DNA from: Serripes groenlandicus
Taxonomy: Eukaryota; Mollusca; Bivalvia; Cardiida; Cardiidae
Direction: 5' to 3'
Assembly (NCBI GenBank): GCA_031761405.1
Contig: JASEVX010000013.1
Coordinates: forward strand, 49,971,281 to 50,035,280
DNA length: 64,000 nucleotides
Shown here: piece by piece, positions 10,890-22,983 of the stretch
Position numbering within the stretch: position 1 is the stretch's first letter
Layout: the number at the start of each line of letters is the position of its first letter
Notes under the pieces: model-generated
What the model saw: the letters and a program-made list of their open reading frames with translations, nothing else
Databases searched by the model: none
Told to the model about the DNA's origin: nothing
Position numbers and translations under genes: made by a program

Positions 10890-11313
10890 TTATGTTTCAA
10901 AATCCGTTACTATTCAAACAATACATGTATGTCACTCTTGTATAAATTAAGAATCTTACAATTATAATTAGGTTGTATTATGGATCAGATTATAGTTTTA
11001 CGACAATGTTTTCGGAAGTCTTCTTCACCAGAAGCTCCACTTATGGGTATGCCTTATTATGCCGATTGGAAAGGGTAAAACTGAAAAGAAGAACTGCAAA
11101 TTTTCATTATCTCTTTATTTTATTTTTCAGGAACTCCTAGATAGATGTTTTATAATGAAAGATGATGGAAGAAGATCTCCGGGTTATGATCAACGACAAA
11201 GATTTCGATGTAGTTCAATTCTAGTGTTTTTTATTTGTTTTTTATTTATGGAAATCAAAATTTCAAAATACTGTAGCATTTTTTTGTTGAATTACTCATG
11301 GAAGTTTTCTGGT

Positions 11314-11544
11314 TTAACCCTTTCCCCTCATATAGATGCTTTTTGACGCCTCTGCAGCAGACAGCTTTTTGAAAACATAGTGACAAAAGAAGAAATTGCC
11401 CATAACGAGCAATTTCTCCTTTTGCCACAATGTTTTCCATTTTTGGTCATAGGTTATCCATTCAATTATAGAGATTTTCTAATTGTTGACAAAATATGTT
11501 CAAAGTCGTCTGCTGCAGAATTGTCGTATAAGGGAAAGGGTTAA
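11314..11544 (+). mobile_element. Family P, full length (231 bp)
   Basis: TTAA on both sides; CTTTCCCC has one extra C. Confidence 0.93.
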
Positions 11545-11567
11545 TCCTTATCCTTTTGTATGCACAT

Positions 11568-11781
11568 TTAACCCTTTCCCACTTACAACAAATCTGCAGC
11601 AGAAGACTTTGAAAACAATCATGCAAAAACATGGAAAGTGAAATTCCTGAAAGAAAATGAAAACCTTGTGGCAAAAGGTGAAATTGCTTGTTTTGAGCAA
11701 TTTCTCCTTTTGTCACAATGTTTTCAAAAAGATGTTTGCTAAAGATGTGTCAGAATGCGTCTACAAGTGGGAAAGGGTTAA
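11568..11781 (-). mobile_element. Family P, full length (214 bp)
   Basis: Shares its right TTAA with the next copy. Second subterminal box mutated (GATGTTTGCTAAAG). Confidence 0.9.
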
Positions 11782-11938
11782 CCTGTCTGCTTGCAGGCAC
11801 GTTTTAACGCTCTACAGCAAACGACTTTTGCCACAATGTCCTCTCATTTATTGAGATTTTCCATATGTTTGCCTTTATGTTTTCAATTTCATCTGCTGCT
11901 GAGGTGTCGTAAAGTGTTTGTTTGTGGGAAAGGGTTAA
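11778..11938 (+). mobile_element. Family P, hairpin deleted (161 bp)
   Basis: Terminal and subterminal repeats kept, central hairpin gone. Confidence 0.8.
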
Positions 11939-11966
11939 TAATCAAGGTAACAATGCAACATGATCC

Positions 11967-12168
11967 TTAACCCTTTCCCTCATACGACAATTCTGTAGCA
12001 GACGACTTCGAACATATTTTGTCAAAAAATAGAAAATCTCTTTAATTGAATATTGTGGCAAAAGGAGAAATTGCTCGTCTCAAGCAATTTCTGCTTTTGC
12101 TGCTATGTTTTCTAAAATCCGCCTGCTGCAGAGGCATCAGAAAGCGTCTATATGAGGGAAAGGGTTAA
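11967..12168 (-). mobile_element. Family P, full length (202 bp)
   Basis: About 28 bp of the spacer deleted; right TTAA shared with the next copy. Confidence 0.92.
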
Positions 12169-12396
12169 CCCTTTCCCACCTCAAGTCGCATTTCAAAGCA
12201 TTTGACGACTTTTGAAACCATAATGTGGCAAACAGAGAAATTGCTTATGATGAGCAATTCTTCCTATTACCACAATGTTTTCAACTCAGTGTACATGTAG
12301 TTATTACACTTTTATTCAGGGAGATTGTTCATACCTTTACCACGATGTTTTTCAAAGTCATCTGCTGAAGAATTGTTGTGTGTGGGAAAGGGTTAA
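12165..12396 (+). mobile_element. Family P, full length
   Basis: TTAACCCTTTCCCACC to GGGAAAGGGTTAA; left CTGCAGCAGAC lost. Confidence 0.88.
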
Positions 12397-12533
12397 ATGA
12401 ATGAGTATAATATATATTTGTCATTTCTCAAACTGGAAGTAATGATGCTTGTTGGGATTTTTTTTTTATTTTAGTTATAGACATAGTATTTAATGCCATT
12501 ATGTGATACATTTAAGAAATGCCGTCCATTTTT

Positions 12534-14053
12534 AGCTCACCTATGCACGAAGTGCAAGGTGAGCTATTGTGATCACATTTTGTCCGGCGTCCGTCCGTCG
12601 TCCGTCGTCCGTCGTCAGTCGTCCGTCGTCCATCGTCAACATTTGAGCTTGTTAACACTCTACGGGCTACATTTTGCATCCAATCTTCATGAAAGTTTAT
12701 CAGAACGTTCATCTCCATAAAATCTTGGACAAGTTCGAAACTGGGCGATATGAGGTCAAGAACTAGGTCACTAGGTCGAATTGAAGGAAAATCTTGTTAA
12801 CACTCTGGAGGCCACATTTTCAACTTGAGCATATTGAAACTTTATCGGAATGTTTGTCTTGATGATATGTAGGTCAAGTTCGAACATGGGTCACGTTGGG
12901 TCAAAAAGTAGGTCACTAGGTCAAATTGAAGGAAAATCTTGTTAACACTCCAGAGGCCGCAATTTTTGCTTCAGCAGTTTGAAATTTTGTCAAAATGTTT
13001 GTCTTAAAAATATCTAGGTCAAGTTCGAATATGGGTTATGCCGGGTCAAAAACTAGGTCACTAGGTCAAATTGAAAGAAAATCTTGTTAACACTTTTGAT
13101 GCCGCATTTTTTGCTGCAGCAGCTTGAAATTTGGTCAGAATATTGAGCTGAATGATATCTAGGCCAAGTTCGAATATGGGTCATGTCGGGTCAAAAACTA
13201 GGTTACTAGCCCAAATTGAAAGAAAATATTTTTTACACTTTGGATGCCGCATTTTTTGCTTCAGCAGCTTGAAATTTTGTCAGAATGTTTGTCTTAAAGA
13301 TATCTAGTTCAAGTTCAAATATGGGTCATATTGGATCAGAAACTAGGTCACTAGGCCAAATTGAGGGAAAATCTTGTTAACTCTGTAAAAGCTGCATTTT
13401 TTGCTTCAGCAATTTGAAATTTGGTCAGAATGTTTGTATAAATGATATCTAGGCCAAGTTCGGATATGGGTCATGCCGGGTTAAAAACTAGGTCACTAGA
13501 CCAAATTGAAGGGTAATCATGTTAACACTCTGGATACTGCATTTTTAATTTCAGAGCATGATAAAACTTTATCAGAATGTTTTTCTTGATGATATGTAGG
13601 CCAAGTTTGAATATGGGTCATGCTGGATCAAAAACTAGGTCACTAGATCAAATTGAAGGAAAATCTTGTGAACACTTGGATGCCGCATTGTTTGCTTCAG
13701 CAGCTTGAAATTTGGTCAGAATGTTTGTCTGAATTATATCTAGGTCAAGTTCAAATATGGGTCATATTGGATCAGAAACTAGGTCAATAAAGGAAAATAT
13801 TGTTCAAACTCCGGAGGCCGCATTTTTACTTTGAGCAAGTTGAAACTTAGTCAGAATTTTGTCTTGATGATATCTAGTCCATGTTGGAATATGGGTCATA
13901 TCAGGTAAAAAATATAGATCACTAGGCCAAATGAAGGAAAGTATTGTTAACACTGTGGAGGTTGCATTCAGAATAATTGTCTTGATGTGTTTTGCATTGC
14001 AGTACATTGTATAATTAAGGTGAGCGATCCAGGGCCATCATGGCCCTCTTGTT
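12534..14053 (+). mobile_element. Tandem-repeat element, 145-bp unit, 9 units
   Basis: Starts AGCTCACCTATGCACGAAG (inverted with CAAGGTGAGCT), then GTCCGTC repeats, then 145-bp units anchored on AGGTCACTAGGTCAAATTG at 12766, 12911, 13056, 13201, 13346, 13491, 13638, 13782 and about 13916. Ends with the hairpin GGGCCATCATGGCCC followed by TCTTGTTT. Bivalve-type non-autonomous repeat element; class uncertain (Helitron-like is possible). No protein. Confidence 0.85.
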
Positions 14054-14376
14054 TAAAACTGTTGATGAAGAAAGGATTTTCATTTTTATGTTCAAGCGAA
14101 ATTCTGCCTTTGTTACGGAAAAAAATGCATTATGTTTAACATTTGTTAAAAAAATAATCCGCCATATAATAGCCAAAATTATTGAAAACCAAAGCATTTT
14201 GTGCACATTTTAGGATTCAAACTTAACAAATTTGAAAAACAAAATTCAAAATTTGTGTAATTTTTAACCCTGAAAGTATGGTGTCTAATTTGGTAGGAAA
14301 AATGTTTGTACCTGTATCTGTTAATTTTTTAACTGCTATAATTTGAAAATATCTCCTGTACTTTGTATTATAGAAG

Positions 14377-14601
14377 GAATTCGCTGTGGTCGAGTGGATA
14401 GTGTCGGGGATTTCGAAACCGGGTGTCCCGGGTTCGATCCCCAGTCACGGCTACTCGGTCATGGTGGGGTGCCCTTGGGCAAGGCACATTTTCTAGCCTA
14501 GTACTGGTTTGTATACCCAGGATCATGAATAAGTGAACTGTCGCCGTGATATGACTGAAATATTGTTGAAAGCGGCATAAAACCCCAATAAATAAATTGT
14601 A
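14377..14601 (+). mobile_element. tRNA-derived SINE, full length
   Basis: tRNA-Ser-like head: box A TGGTCGAGTGG, anticodon loop region TTTCGAAA, box B GGTTCGATCCC, acceptor arms GCTGTG/CACGGC. Then a body and the 3' domain GTCGCCGTGATATGACTG ... GAAAGCGGCATAAAACCCC with an AATAAATAAAT tail. Confidence 0.85.
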
Positions 14602-14631
14602 ATATAGAAAACCGTCCATGAACAAGACTCC

Positions 14632-14860
14632 GAGCCTTTCCCTCATACAACAGATCTGCAGCAGATGACTTTGAAAATGTCTGGACAGAAATGTGTAAAA
14701 TCTCCATATACGAAAGTTTGATTTTTGAATAGAGTAAGAAATGCTATGGCAAAAGGAGAAATTGCTCATCATGAGCAATAATTACTTCTTTCGTCAAAAT
14801 TTCATCCAAAATCATCTGCTGCAGATGTGTCAGCATGTGTCTGCAAGTGGGAAAGGGTAA
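14632..14860 (-). mobile_element. Family P, termini partly decayed
   Basis: CCTTTCCCTCATACAAC start; GGGAAAGGGTAA end. Confidence 0.8.
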
Positions 14861-14929
14861 ATTATTTGAGTATGTTGTATTTTCTACCTATATGTATTAT
14901 AGAATAACCATCCATTTACATGACCTCAA

Positions 14930-15101
14930 ACCTTTCCCACATACAGACTCTTTTTGACAACTCTGCAGTCGACTACTTTTGAAAACATTGAAGGAAAAGA
15001 GAAATTGTTCAGTTCTTGTATTTTTATCTATAGAGGTTGTTTATATTTTTTCCTATATATTTTCAAAGTTCTCTGCCTCAGACTTTTCATATGTGGGAAA
15101 T
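14930..15101 (+). mobile_element. Family P, degenerate
   Basis: CCTTTCCCACATACAGAC and CATATGTGGGAAAT ends; hairpin right arm lost. Confidence 0.6.
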
Positions 15102-15306
15102 ATTGGAGATAATATATTATGCATTCCATGTTGAAGAAATTATTTGTCATATTTTATTACACATATTAGCTTGACTATTCTGAGAATATGAGAGCATTTG
15201 TACTTGATCACCTTGGCGTTGACCACCTTGGTTAAGGTTTTGCATGCAAATGATTTAAACAAGCACCCATTAATTGCATTTCCCACCATCCGCTAAATAT
15301 ATTTGG

Positions 15307-15537
15307 TTAACCCTTTCCTTCATATAGATGCTTTCAGACGCCTCTGCAGCAGACGGCTTTTTGAAAACATAGTGACAAAAGAAGAAATTGCTCAAAACGT
15401 GCAATTTCTCCTTTTGCCACAATGTTTTCCACTTTTCGTCATAGGTTATCCATTCAATTATAGAGATTTTCTATGTTTTGACAAAATACGTTCAAAGTTG
15501 TCTGCTGCAGAATTGTTGTATGAGGGAAAGGGTTTAA
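15307..15537 (+). mobile_element. Family P, full length (231 bp)
   Basis: TTAACCCTTTCCTTC to GGGAAAGGGTTTAA. Loop stem mismatched (GCTC/GTGC). Confidence 0.9.
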
Positions 15538-15892
15538 ACATAACATAATGTTCCATTTCAACCAACACTCTATTTTAGGAAAGTATTGTTACTCCTGCAT
15601 ACTTTTACACAAAAAAATAAACACAATTATAGCTTGCACACTTCTTGTTTATTATCACAGTGTTACCTTTATCTTTCACACACAACTTTGCAATCCTTAA
15701 ACTTAAATGAGCAATGGAATAGTCAAGCCCCCTGTGTTACGGATAGCTCTTGTTTTATTGTTTTTCTGTCTGTCTGTCTGTAGGGAAGTAAGTGACAAAG
15801 GGATCCCTTCATTGTCATCTGTCCGTCTGTCGTTGGATATTCCTACCTCTACCTGTCTTCTTTTAAGTACACAAGTATTCTGTTCCTAGCTG

Positions 15893-16095
15893 AATTTTGA
15901 TTCATCAGCAGGAGACGACTTTTGAAAACATTGTGGCAAAAGGAGAAATTGCTCATGATGAGCAATTTCTTCTTTTGCCGGAATTTTTTCAACCATATTC
16001 AATAATTGTTCTTTCATATATAGAGGGATTTCACATATTTGTTCAGATATGTTCAAAGTCATCTGCTGCAATTTTGTTGTATGTATGAAATGTTT
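15893..16095 (+). mobile_element. Family P, termini decayed
   Basis: Central hairpin GCTCATGATGAGC kept perfectly; ends unrecognisable. Confidence 0.65.
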
Positions 16096-16108
16096 GATTT
16101 TTCTCTAT

Positions 16109-16327
16109 AGTCTAACCTGTGTTTAAAGACCACCTATGGGAATCTCTATTCATGTACAGTCAAACCGGTGCTAAATACCACATTGAAATAGCGATTCCCT
16201 GTCTGATGCAACCACTTTTAATTACTCATTTTCTGCATAAATGACACTGCAATTACAGACCACCTGTGAACAAAGACCAGATTGTTGTTTTCCTATGAGA
16301 GGCCTTTATACACAGGTTCCACTGTAG
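16109..16327. mobile_element. Short hAT-like element
   Basis: Imperfect inverted ends: AACCTGTGTTTAAAGACC and GGCCTTTATACACAGGTTCC with ACTGTA, close to the CAGTGGAACCTGT ends of animal hAT MITEs. Confidence 0.5.
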
Positions 16328-16730
16328 AGAAATACATGCCCTTTATATTTACATGTTAGGTCATAGATATTACCTTTTAGAAGGTGGCACATATATTCCT
16401 TCTAATGTGCCGTTGTTTTAACTCTTTGAATGCTAGCGGTTGATTGTCCCAATAAAAACCTTGGATCCAGACCTGAAATCCAAACTGTTGCATACTCAGA
16501 AATGTTGCAGACAACAATATAGCAGATATTAACATATAGAGTGAAAAGAGTTTTATTTTATATTTTATATTTTTATTTTCTTCGACAGCTTTATAGATGT
16601 ATTTATATGCACTTCAATATACTTTGCAAATATTATTTTAGCATAATATTTCCTCTTTTTTTTCTCCAAAAATTGTAGAAAAGCTTTAATAGATTTTATG
16701 CCTCGTGGTTATGCAATGTTTGAGAGTGTA

Positions 16731-16999
16731 TGACCCTTTCCCATAATCACCAATTCTGAAGCAGTTGTTGAAAACATACGGAAAATCTCGTAAAACATAC
16801 AGACTTTTTCTGACGCCTCTGCAGGAGATGACTTTGAAAACATTTTGGAAAAACAAGCAATTTCTCCTTTTGCCACAATGTTATCAAACTCTTTACAGTA
16901 ATTATACATGTACCTACCATTATATAGGTTTTCCTTGTGTTTGCCTAGATACTTTCAAAGTTGTCTGCTGCAGAATTTGTGTATGTAGAAAAGAATTAA
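16731..16999 (+). mobile_element. Family P, composite of two broken copies
   Basis: A left end (CCCTTTCCCATAATC) runs into a second copy's ACAGACTTTTTCTGACGCC; ends GTAGAAAAGAATTAA. Confidence 0.55.
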
Positions 17000-17179
17000 A
17001 GTACCATTATTGCAGAGTTTAAAAAATGTCAGCAAACGGAGAAAAGAGCAATTTTTTCTTTTGGCACAATGATTACATATGCTTCAAAATGATGGAAATG
17101 TTTAAATACCCGAGTCAAATAATGTTATATGAAATAATCATTTAAAATTCAACATGTAGTTTAATGTGTTTGTTATAAA

Positions 17180-17507
17180 CAACGAACAATTATTGAATAA
17201 AGTTGAAAACATTGTAGCAAAAGGAGAAATTGCTCTTTTTGAGCAATTTCTCATTTTGTCACAATGTTTTCAAAAGTCGTCTGCTGCAGAGGTGTCAGAA
17301 AGTTGTCTGCTGCAGAAAGTGTCTGTATGTGGGAAAGGTTCAACCCTTTCTCTGATAGTGATTCAGACAACTTTCATTACACTTCTGTAACAGACAATGT
17401 ATGTAAACACTGTGGACAATGGGGAGCCTATATTACACTCTTGGAGTCTGCCTCAGAGACATCTAAATTATATTTTCTCAAGGACAGTTTAGGGGAAAGG
17501 GTAAAGT
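17180..17507 (-). mobile_element. Family P, two degenerate copies
   Basis: 17180-17342 has a doubled TCTGCTGCAGA. 17341-17507 keeps only AACCCTTTCTC and GGGGAAAGGGTAA. Confidence 0.55.
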
Positions 17508-17639
17508 CATGTAATGCCAAATTTGTTTTGTTAGAGAATTTTATTTGCTGTTGAAAATACCATTTGTCAAATTAAAGTAATTTATAGATACAATATAGTG
17601 TTGTTTATTCACAAAAAACATTTCAGTTACAATGTCCAA

Positions 17640-17800
17640 ACCCCTGGAGCAGGTGACCTTGGTGACCTTTGCAAGTAATGTGGAAATAGGATGAAATGTC
17701 ATCTGTATATAACCGCCTCGTTGGTCTAGTGGTGGAGCGTCCGCCTCAGGTGCGGGAGTTCGTGGGTTCGATCCCCTGTTGGACCATACCAAAGACTTTA
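17640..17800 (+). mobile_element. tRNA-like SINE head
   Basis: 17712-17786 carries box A TTGGTCTAGTGG and box B GGGTTCGATCCC. The cloverleaf is imperfect, so it is called a SINE head rather than a tRNA gene. Confidence 0.55.
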
Positions 17801-17804
17801 CCAA

Positions 17805-18717
17805 TGGTAGTAACAGCTGTCCTCCTTGGTTGAGGGGTTGGCATTAGGATTGACTGGCTGGTGTCAGGATAAATTGACCGCAGTTAGCTAGATGTCCACG
17901 CAGATCATGTTGTGTCTTAAAATAATAAGAAACAATTTCTCCCTTCTCTGAAAATTTATTATTTTAAGAATGCATAAAAAGACATAGTAGACGGAACAAT
18001 ACGAACAATAGAATTGTTCTTCATACAAAATGTTTTTCCTTTCAAGAATTTAATAGACAAAGTGGCCTGCTGATGACATGTTTACACGTAAACTTATTCT
18101 CTCAGATTCGACAGCATATAGGAATTTAGTATGGCTTACTGGCATACTTGAGTAAATTTGGCTTTTCTTGTAGTTTAGATGATAATACATGTAGAAGTGG
18201 TGCTCCTTATTTGACAGTTAGCAATGATTCTACCCATGTTTGTTCAATTTGGTCCAAAATGATGGTTACCATTTTTGCCTGGCGAGTTCCTTCTTGCATA
18301 ATGCATGACCCCACATTTTTTTTGGATTGTTTTAAAGCTATCGGAGGTAACTCTTTTCAATGATATATGGTGTTCTACATGAGAAACGCTTAGAAAGTGT
18401 GACAATTGAGGACTGAAACTGGTAGATTTACATGGAAACAATTAATATATTAAGAAGGAATTGTTTTGGTGTATTGTAACCTAAATAGTATTTATGATAA
18501 AATTACATACTTATAGAGTCTGTTTTGGGGCCATAGCTGTTGGCTAACAGTAAGAACCTGATCTGACTTCACAAAGGTGCAGGCTGATCATGGTCGCGCA
18601 CCTAAAGGTTCGTTTTTTTGTGACAATTTACGAATAAAATTATCAACAAACTTTAGTTTCAATTTCAGGGACCATGTATGCAATGCTTCTGGCCAAGGTT
18701 GTGTAGTTATGTAAATA
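17805..18717. other. Unassigned stretch without supported genes
   Basis: A GCAGGCTGATCATGGTCGCG motif near 18580 suggests another SINE; no splice-framed coding segment found. Confidence 0.35.
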
Positions 18718-19075
18718 TTGGTTCTCTCTTCTAGAGACCCTTAAAGTCGGTCTTCGTTTCTGTCCGTTTGTAAAATGTTTGTTTGTTTGTGGCAAGCGTA
18801 GCGCCAAAACTATTCAACGGATTTCGACCTTGGTAGGGATGAATGGTCTAGGCTCTAGTTGTTTCTTTTGTAGTATGGTCGCCATAGAAACCACCATTGC
18901 TATGGAAACGGACGAAAAGCGCTTTTCCTGCGAAAACTATCTCCTCCCACAGTTTTTCGAATTTAGAAACCACTCGGTGTGCATTGTGTAGCCCATTGAC
19001 GCTGTTCTCGAGACAACTCGATAGCTTGTTTCATTATTCGTGCGGTGTCGTGAGAGTAGAGACAAGAGAGAACCA
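18718..19075. mobile_element. Inverted-repeat element, about 358 bp
   Basis: TTGGTTCTCTCTTCTAGAGAC at the left is mirrored by GACAAGAGAGAACC at the right. GC-richer than its surroundings. No protein supported. Confidence 0.5.
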
Positions 19076-19146
19076 TCGTCGCAGTATGCTTGTCTAACTA
19101 CTTATCTAGGAAATCAAGCTTTCATATTAACATTTACGACATTCTG

Positions 19147-19282
19147 TTAACCCTTTCCCACATATAGATGCTTTCTGATGCAAGGAATTTTGAAAACATA
19201 GTTGCAAAAGAATAAATTGCACAAAACAAGGAATTTTGCCATAAGCTTTTCAACTTTTTCCAGTAATTAAACCTTCATTTTT
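19147..19282 (+). mobile_element. Family P, left part, cut by a tandem-repeat element end
   Basis: TTAACCCTTTCCCAC through the hairpin remnant, then AGCTCACC of the next element. Confidence 0.7.
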
Positions 19283-19442
19283 AGCTCACCTGAGCTCGAA
19301 GTGCTCAAGGCAAGTTATTGTGATCGCCTTTTGTCGGTCGTCAGTCGTCCGTCAACATCTTCCCTGTTACCATTGGGTCAATTGGGATGAAACTTCACAG
19401 AAGTGATACTAATTTGTCATCTTTCAAAGGCTGAAGACACAA
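19283..19442 (+). mobile_element. Truncated AGCTCACC-type element
   Basis: Start AGCTCACCTGAGCTCGAAG resembles 12534; contains GTCGGTCGTCAGTCGTCCG; no tandem units remain. Confidence 0.65.
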
Positions 19443-19447
19443 AACAG

Positions 19448-19671
19448 TTTCCCTCATATATATGCTTTCTGATGCCTCTGCAGCAGACAACCTTTTGAAA
19501 ACATGGTGACAAAAGAAGAAATGGCTCAAAATGAGCAATTTCTCCTTTTTTCACCATGTTTTTAAATTCTGTTCAATTATTGTACATTCATTTAAAGGGA
19601 GTTTCCAATTTGTTTAGGGTATGTTATCAAAGTTGTCTGCTACAGATTTGTTTCATGTGGGAAGCGGTTAA
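19448..19671 (+). mobile_element. Family P, left TTAACC lost
   Basis: TTTCCCTCATATATATGC to GTGGGAAGCGGTTAA. Confidence 0.82.
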
Positions 19672-19727
19672 AAGTGTACATTATGACCTGTCTGGACATC
19701 TAGCTAACTGTTCCAAAGGTTGTCTTT

Positions 19728-20001
19728 GTCCAACACTTCTGCAGCAGACTAATTTTGAAAACATTGAACAATTTCTGCTTTTGCCACAAGGTTTTCAACT
19801 GTATTCCATAAATATAAACTTTCTTTTGTAGAGAATTAACATTTTTTCCCAAAAAAATAGAATATCTCTGTAATTGAATGGATAGTTGAAAACATTGTGA
19901 CAGAAGGAGAAATTGCATGTTTTGAGCAATTTCTTCTTATGTGTCTCTTCGTTTTTTCAAAAAGCAGTCTGCTGCAGATTTGTTGTATGTGTGAAATGGT
20001 T
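19728..20001. mobile_element. Two family P fragments
   Basis: 19728-19850 plus-oriented and 19850-20001 minus-oriented, joined at their spacers. Confidence 0.5.
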
Positions 20002-20098
20002 CTAATAGTTCCCAAGACAGATTGGCAAACAGTGTAGATAAAGATCAGACTATCCATGTGTTCTGGTTGGTCAGGATTGAATCCGTTATTAACCCTTT

Positions 20099-20290
20099 CC
20101 CAAATAAGACAATCTGAAAAGAGTGACAAAAACCTGAAAGTTTTCCACTAAAGATAGCTTACTTGTTAAATAAAGTTGAAAACATTGTGGCCAAAGGAGA
20201 AATTGCTCTTGTTGATCAATTTCTTTTTATTCCGCCATGTTTTCAAAAAGCTGTCTGCTGCGGAGGCGCCTATATGAGGAAAAGGGTTAA
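20099..20290 (-). mobile_element. Family P (192 bp)
   Basis: TTAA both ends; left CTGCAG lost; right TTAA shared with the next copy. Confidence 0.85.
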
Positions 20291-20528
20291 CCCTTTCCGA
20301 CTCGCAGACACCTTTTGACACATCTGCAGCAACAGATTTTAAGACAATGTGGCAAAGGGAGAAATTTAATTATTGGTCATAATGAGTAATTTCTCCTTTA
20401 GTCACAGTGTTTTCAACACTTTTCTGTAATTACCGGTACAATTTCAATTTTTAAAAGTTTACAATTTGTTTGCCAATGTGTTTTCAAAGTTGTCTCCTGC
20501 AGATTTGTTGTATGTGGGAAAGGGTTAG
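20287..20528 (+). mobile_element. Family P (242 bp)
   Basis: Right end GGGAAAGGGTTAG. Confidence 0.85.
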
Positions 20529-20709
20529 CAAAGACAGGTCTAAAAGTATAACAGGATATTATTGTTTTCATATCATACATTTTATTGTCTATTGCTTACA
20601 AATATTTCATATGATTTTTATAGATACATACTGTATAAAAAAAATGTGTTTTATTTACAAATGAGATTTTTATTTTTCTTCCACTTCATATTCAGTTGCC
20701 CAACTTTGT

Positions 20710-20917
20710 TTAACCCTTTCCCACTTATACTAGACGCATCTGCAGCAGACGACTTTTGAAAACATTGTGACAAAAGAAGAAATTGCTCAAAACGAGCAAT
20801 TAATGTTTTCAACTTTTTTAAGTAAGTAAACCTACAATAATCGAGATTTTCCGTATTTTTTAGTAGACATATTCAAAGTCGTCTGCTGCAGATTTGCTAT
20901 ATCTGGGAAAGGGTTAA
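20710..20917 (+). mobile_element. Family P (208 bp)
   Basis: TTAA both ends, right one shared with the next copy; part of the right hairpin arm deleted. Confidence 0.88.
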
Positions 20918-21140
20918 CCCATTCCCACTAATAGAAGTGTCGAGATCTTTACAAATATTCAGAAAACAACTCTTGAAAACATTGTGGCAAAAGGAGAAAC
21001 AAGCAATTACTCCCTTTGCTACAATGTTTTCAACTCTTTTCATCAGTTAATTATTTATATATAGAGATTTTCCATATTTTTGACTAGATGTTTTCAAAGA
21101 CATCTGCTGCAAAAATTGTTGTATTCAAGGAAAGGGTTAA
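20914..21140 (+). mobile_element. Family P (227 bp)
   Basis: TTAACCCATTCCC to GGAAAGGGTTAA; left subterminal box decayed. Confidence 0.85.
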
Positions 21141-21352
21141 TTTTGAAAAATGAATTGCCAGGCAACACTTTTCTGAATGCATGTGACTGTAACCCCTCTG
21201 CACCAGATGGTAAATATCTGATATTAACCAATAAACCACGACAAAAGCCTGCATTTAGACCTGGACCCTAGTAACCTGGAAACAATCCATGGTTCTACTG
21301 AATCTTTAACAATCGTCCTATGAAATATTTTAACCAGTATGCAGTAAGTTAA

Positions 21353-21579
21353 TTAACCCTTTCCCACCTGCAGACGCATTTTAACACAATAGCATCAAAT
21401 GACTTTTGAAAACATTGTGGTCAAAGGTAAAATTGCTCATTGAGCAATATCTTCTTTGGTCACAATGTTTTCAACTTTATTTAACAATTAAGCTATCTTT
21501 TATGGAGATTTTTCAGATTTTAGTCACTTTGTTTTCACAATCGTCTGCTGCAGATTTGGTGTATGTGGGAAAGGGTTAA
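21353..21579 (+). mobile_element. Family P (227 bp)
   Basis: TTAACCCTTTCCCACC to GTGGGAAAGGGTTAA. Confidence 0.9.
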
Positions 21580-21899
21580 TTTAATTAAGTTATTGAGTGG
21601 AAACAATAGCTTGACAACCGCCCAAACAAGGACATCATTGAATCCCTCTTTCCTTCTTGCAGATGTATGCAGTTTGATACATCTGCAATATGCAGCTTTT
21701 GAAAAGATTGTGGCAAAAAGTGAAACAGCTCAACATGTTTTCAACTGTATTAAATAATCACCCTTTCATAAATCAATTTTTTCCATTATTTTTGTCCCGA
21801 ACGTAAAACAAAATCAACCTGCTTAGTAAAATGAAAGAAAATGGTGATAGAGTAAAGTTATGGAACGCATACATTTAGTGATATTAAAAAACTGTCGAT

Positions 21900-22080
21900 G
21901 AATACATAAGCTATGTACATGTTTACTGTATTTGAGTCTAGTTGATTGGTTGAGTTTAAATGCCGTTTACAAAAAAAATCAGGTAATATCACGGCAGCCA
22001 GTTCACCTACTCGTATGTTTCCTGGCTTTCTCACACCAGTAATCCAGACAACAATCTTTCCAAGCAACTGGCTTCTTTAC
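21900..22080 (-). mobile_element. SINE, reverse orientation
   Basis: Reversed 3' domain (CACGGCAGCCAGTTCACCTA) and TTTCCTGGCTTTCTCACACC. Confidence 0.7.
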
Positions 22081-22141
22081 CACTTATACTACTGTTAGCC
22101 CATTGATGGAAGATGAATGAGGCTTGTCACAATGACTTTTG

Positions 22142-22379
22142 TTAACCCTGTCCCGCCTATAAGACGCTTTCTGACGCCTCCCTCTACAGCAGACGGCTTT
22201 TTGAAAACATAGATAAAAAAAAAGAAGAAATTGCTCAAAATGAGCAATTTCTCCTTTTGCCACAATGTTTTCCACTTTTAGTCATAGGTTATCCATTCAA
22301 TTATAGAGATTTTCCATTTCTTGACAAAATATGTTCAAAGTCGTCTGCTGCAGAATTGTCGTATGAAGGAAAGGGTTAA
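22142..22379 (+). mobile_element. Family P (238 bp)
   Basis: TTAACCCTGTCCCGCC to GGAAAGGGTTAA; hairpin stem GCTC/GAGC. Confidence 0.92.
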
Positions 22380-22696
22380 ACGACGGAAAGAATCTTGGCT
22401 GAGCTGGTGTTTGAGTCCAGATGATTTGATATGAATAATTTTGAGCCAGTGCATGAGAAAAAGGTACAAGTTGGCATTTCTGAACTGTGGAGGTTCAGAT
22501 CATCTGGCCCACCTGCTCAGTCTAATCAAAATCTTCTAACAAGTTTGTGTAAGTAATCTGTGAAACAGTGTAGATCTGGATCTACATTACGTTCGTCCTT
22601 TGAATTTATTTACCCTCTACAGGGCAGAATGAACTATTTTGGTGAGCAACATTTTGAGGGCGAGGGTTTACCCACGTCCCTGACATACAATGTATT

Positions 22697-22783
22697 GACC
22701 CTCTCCTGCTTGTAGACGCATTCAGATGTATCTGCTGCAGATGCTTTTCAAAAACATTGCACAAAAAAAAGACGAAATTGCTC
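22697..22783 (+). mobile_element. Family P left half, broken by the assembly gap
   Basis: Runs from GACCCTCTCC to AAATTGCTC and stops where the hairpin loop should be. Confidence 0.8.
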
Positions 22784-22983
22784 NNNNNNNNNNNNNNNNN
22801 NNNNNNNNNNNNNNNNNNNNNNNNNNNNNNNNNNNNNNNNNNNNNNNNNNNNNNNNNNNNNNNNNNNNNNNNNNNNNNNNNNNNNNNNNNNNNNNNNNNN
22901 NNNNNNNNNNNNNNNNNNNNNNNNNNNNNNNNNNNNNNNNNNNNNNNNNNNNNNNNNNNNNNNNNNNNNNNNNNNNNNNNNNN
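22784..22983. other. Assembly gap, 200 N
   Basis: Exactly 200 N, probably a placeholder length. It starts at the apex of a family P hairpin and ends just before a family Q copy. Missing four-TM exons could be here. Confidence 0.99.

Noticed and set aside
10653..10967. Overlapping open frames of 63-104 codons
   Set aside because: They lie inside a short inverted-repeat element with repeated CCATGGAAA/TCCGGG motifs; no domain resemblance.
11131..11209. Possible plus-strand exon after tatttttcag (ELLDRCFIMKDDGRRSPGYD...)
   Set aside because: Good acceptor but weak donor (CGAT|gtagtt), no partner exon and no protein family recognised.
14379..14455. Functional tRNA-Ser gene
   Set aside because: It continues into a SINE body and tail shared by many copies, so it is a SINE head.
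18779..19097. Plus-strand frames in a GC-richer segment
   Set aside because: Segment is bounded by inverted GGTTCTCTCTT ends and looks like a non-coding mobile element; the two frames overlap and resemble nothing known.
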